64,000 nt of DNA from Symbiodinium natans (Eukaryota; Sar; Dinophyceae; Suessiales; Symbiodiniaceae). Of this stretch, positions 62,500 to 64,000 are shown in pieces. The stretch lies in the NCBI GenBank assembly GCA_905221605.1, contig CAJNDS010001990.1, positions 440,001 through 504,000 of the forward strand, given 5' to 3'. Positions within the stretch are counted from its first letter, which is position 1. Each line of letters starts with the position of its first letter. Position numbers and translations under genes: made by a program. Below the pieces are notes generated by a model that had not been told where the DNA came from, searched no databases, and saw nothing but the letters and a program-made list of their open reading frames with translations.

Positions 62500-63999
62500 C
62501 TCGCTGCTTTTTTAACCTACGAAGTTGGCACTGAAGCCGGGAAGCTCTGTACGCTTTATAACCACCCTAAACCATAAACCCCAAACCCTAAACCCTAAAC
62601 CCCAAACCCTAAACCCTAAACCCTAAACAGTAACTTGATAGGCTTGATAGGCCCCTAGACCACTTGGCGTCAGTTCAGCCCTTGGGCCTATAAAGCCTTA
62701 GAGTCCTTGCAAAGCTCGTGTTCTGAAGACTTTTGAAGAACACTTCGCGAGTATTCTGCTGTAACCTATGCATGTGAGGGTGATTCTGCTGCAGGGTTTA
62801 GGGGTTTGGGGTTTAGGGTTTAGGGCTTAGGGCCTAGGATTTAGGGAGGGATCACATTGAAAAGAGGTCTGTAGGCATGCAAGACCTCCAAACACACCCT
62901 AGATTGGGATGTTCCCCCTTATACTAACGACTAACAGCCCTTAATAGGGATTCTAGTACCCTCTGTTAATCCCTATTAAGGACTGCTAGCATAAGGGGGA
63001 TCATCCCAAACTCGAAACCCTTGAGGCCGAAAACCCTAGAACCCGAAAGCCGAAAACCCTAAAACCCGAAACCCCTAAGCCGAGCCTCCAAACCCTAACC
63101 CTCAGTCCCGATCCGCGAGCCCTGACTCGCAACCGCATTGAAGCCCTGAACAACATAATGGGGGGGGGGGGGGGGTTCCGAAAATTTGGGGTGCCCTTTG
63201 TAATATGGATTCTGGTATTTTGGGGTATATTCGGGGGACCCTATTTTGGGAAATGCCCATTCTGGGGTTTGGGGCTAAGGGCTTTAGGGTGTGAGTGTTT
63301 GGGGGGTTTAGGGTGAGGGCGTTTTTAGGGCTTCGGAATATGGTCCCTTGTCTTCGCACTCACTCAGTTTCCTAGGCGGGTGAGGCTTGCTCCGAGGGCT
63401 TAACGTTCTTGCAACTATCCCACGAAAGGCTCAAGATTACCGCACATCAAAGAGGACGATCATGTTGAAGAGGTGACCATATAACAGCTGAATAGACTCT
63501 AAGGGTTTAGGGTTTAGGGTTTATAGGGTTTAGGTGTAGGTCCTTCCACGTGAAGTCTTTTCAAGGACTTTTAAGGGGTCCCTCCTTTTATCCTCTCAGT
63601 CCCCTAAGCTTTCTGGGGCTAAGGCTTAGGTAAACAAAAGAAAGCTACACTGCAGTTTCAATCCAAAGCCCAGAAATTCATCGAGCTCTAAGAAAACTCT
63701 ATAAGCCCTGAAAGCTGTGTATAAGCCCTAAGAGCTATGTATATACCCCCTAACCCACTCTTAAGCCCATAAATGCTAACCCCTGAAACCCCTGAACCCT
63801 ACACCCTCAGCTTGGATCCACCACCTCGGCCTGTCTCCAATATCCACCTGTAAGCTGCTTCAGGTGTTGGGATTTGAGTGTAGGGTTTAGGGTTTAGGGT
63901 TGTTAAGAAGGCTCAAAGGGCTGGTCAATCTCAACGAGACTTTGGGGCCTTGATATGTCTAGACCCAAGAGACAATGAACAGGGGCACCCTTTTTGAAT
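62500..63999. other. No supported gene
   Basis: Telomere-like arrays at 62560-62630 and 62790-62845. A foldback at about 62909-63005 (GGGATGxTCCCCCTTATxCTA and complement). G-run at 63161-63174. Scattered degenerate words after that. Confidence 0.5.
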
Positions 64000-64000
64000 T

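Noticed and set aside
1-64000. True chromosome end or subtelomere
   Set aside because: Arrays occur in both orientations throughout and are short and interrupted; no terminal array in one direction is present.

Overview
This window looks like nuclear DNA of a dinoflagellate, probably Symbiodiniaceae/Suessiales-like; that placement is inference. The grounds are: (i) the plant/alveolate-type telomere motif TTTAGGG/CCCTAAA scattered through the window in both orientations; (ii) very short coding islands whose best boundaries use GC as often as or more often than GT (occasionally GA) at the 5' end and AG, usually AG|G, at the 3' end, which is the known dinoflagellate splice signature; (iii) a Gly/Lys-rich protein start exon; (iv) many small repeats and foldbacks. 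No rRNA, tRNA, CRISPR or prokaryotic gene organisation was seen. At first sight it is a gene desert, because no long ORF exists and the longest ATG-to-stop frames are translations of repeats.

The main result is that the 30-110 nt islands between telomere-like arrays read as exons, and the arrays lie in what would be introns. On the minus strand, twelve islands from 6555 down to 603 can be joined in one frame (11 junctions, 287 codons plus a stop). The product carries hallmarks of two S1 RNA-binding domains, whose conserved segments fall on separate islands in the right order. Shorter in-frame chains are seen at 5930-6122 (+), 18261-18605 (+), 22205-22963 (+, with a Kozak-like start), 23372-23671 (+), 31340-32178 (-), 43386-43735 (-), 49133-49762 (-) and 54362-54618 (+). 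In several cases the telomere motif itself supplies the splice site (G|GTTTAGGG as donor; TTTAG|G or CCTAAAG| as acceptor).

Layout: 0.6-7.1 kb, S1-domain gene (-) with small plus-strand exons nested in it; 8-10.2 kb, isolated exons on both strands; 10.32-13.83 kb, a composite repeat block bounded by about 60 bp inverted repeats (42 bp minisatellite, AT microsatellite, roughly 108 bp satellite, 9-10 bp minisatellite); 14.5-27.4 kb, mostly plus-strand exons; 28-30 kb, little recognisable; 30.4-33.4 kb, minus-strand coiled-coil gene and a duplicated exon; 33.6-35.6 kb, degenerate repeats; 35.8-37.3 kb, a 565-571 bp tandem repeat; 38.4 kb, an exon (-); 39-41.3 kb, palindromic arrays; 42.0-43.4 kb, head-to-head TTTAGGGG/CCCCTAAA block; 43.4-50 kb, mostly minus-strand exons; 52-54.6 kb, plus-strand exons and a minus-strand signal-peptide start exon; 55-64 kb, isolated exons and repeats.

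All exon calls come from reading frames, third-position GC, splice motifs and phase agreement by eye. No transcript or database evidence was available. Many islands are open in more than one frame, so boundaries are approximate unless an in-frame join supports them.
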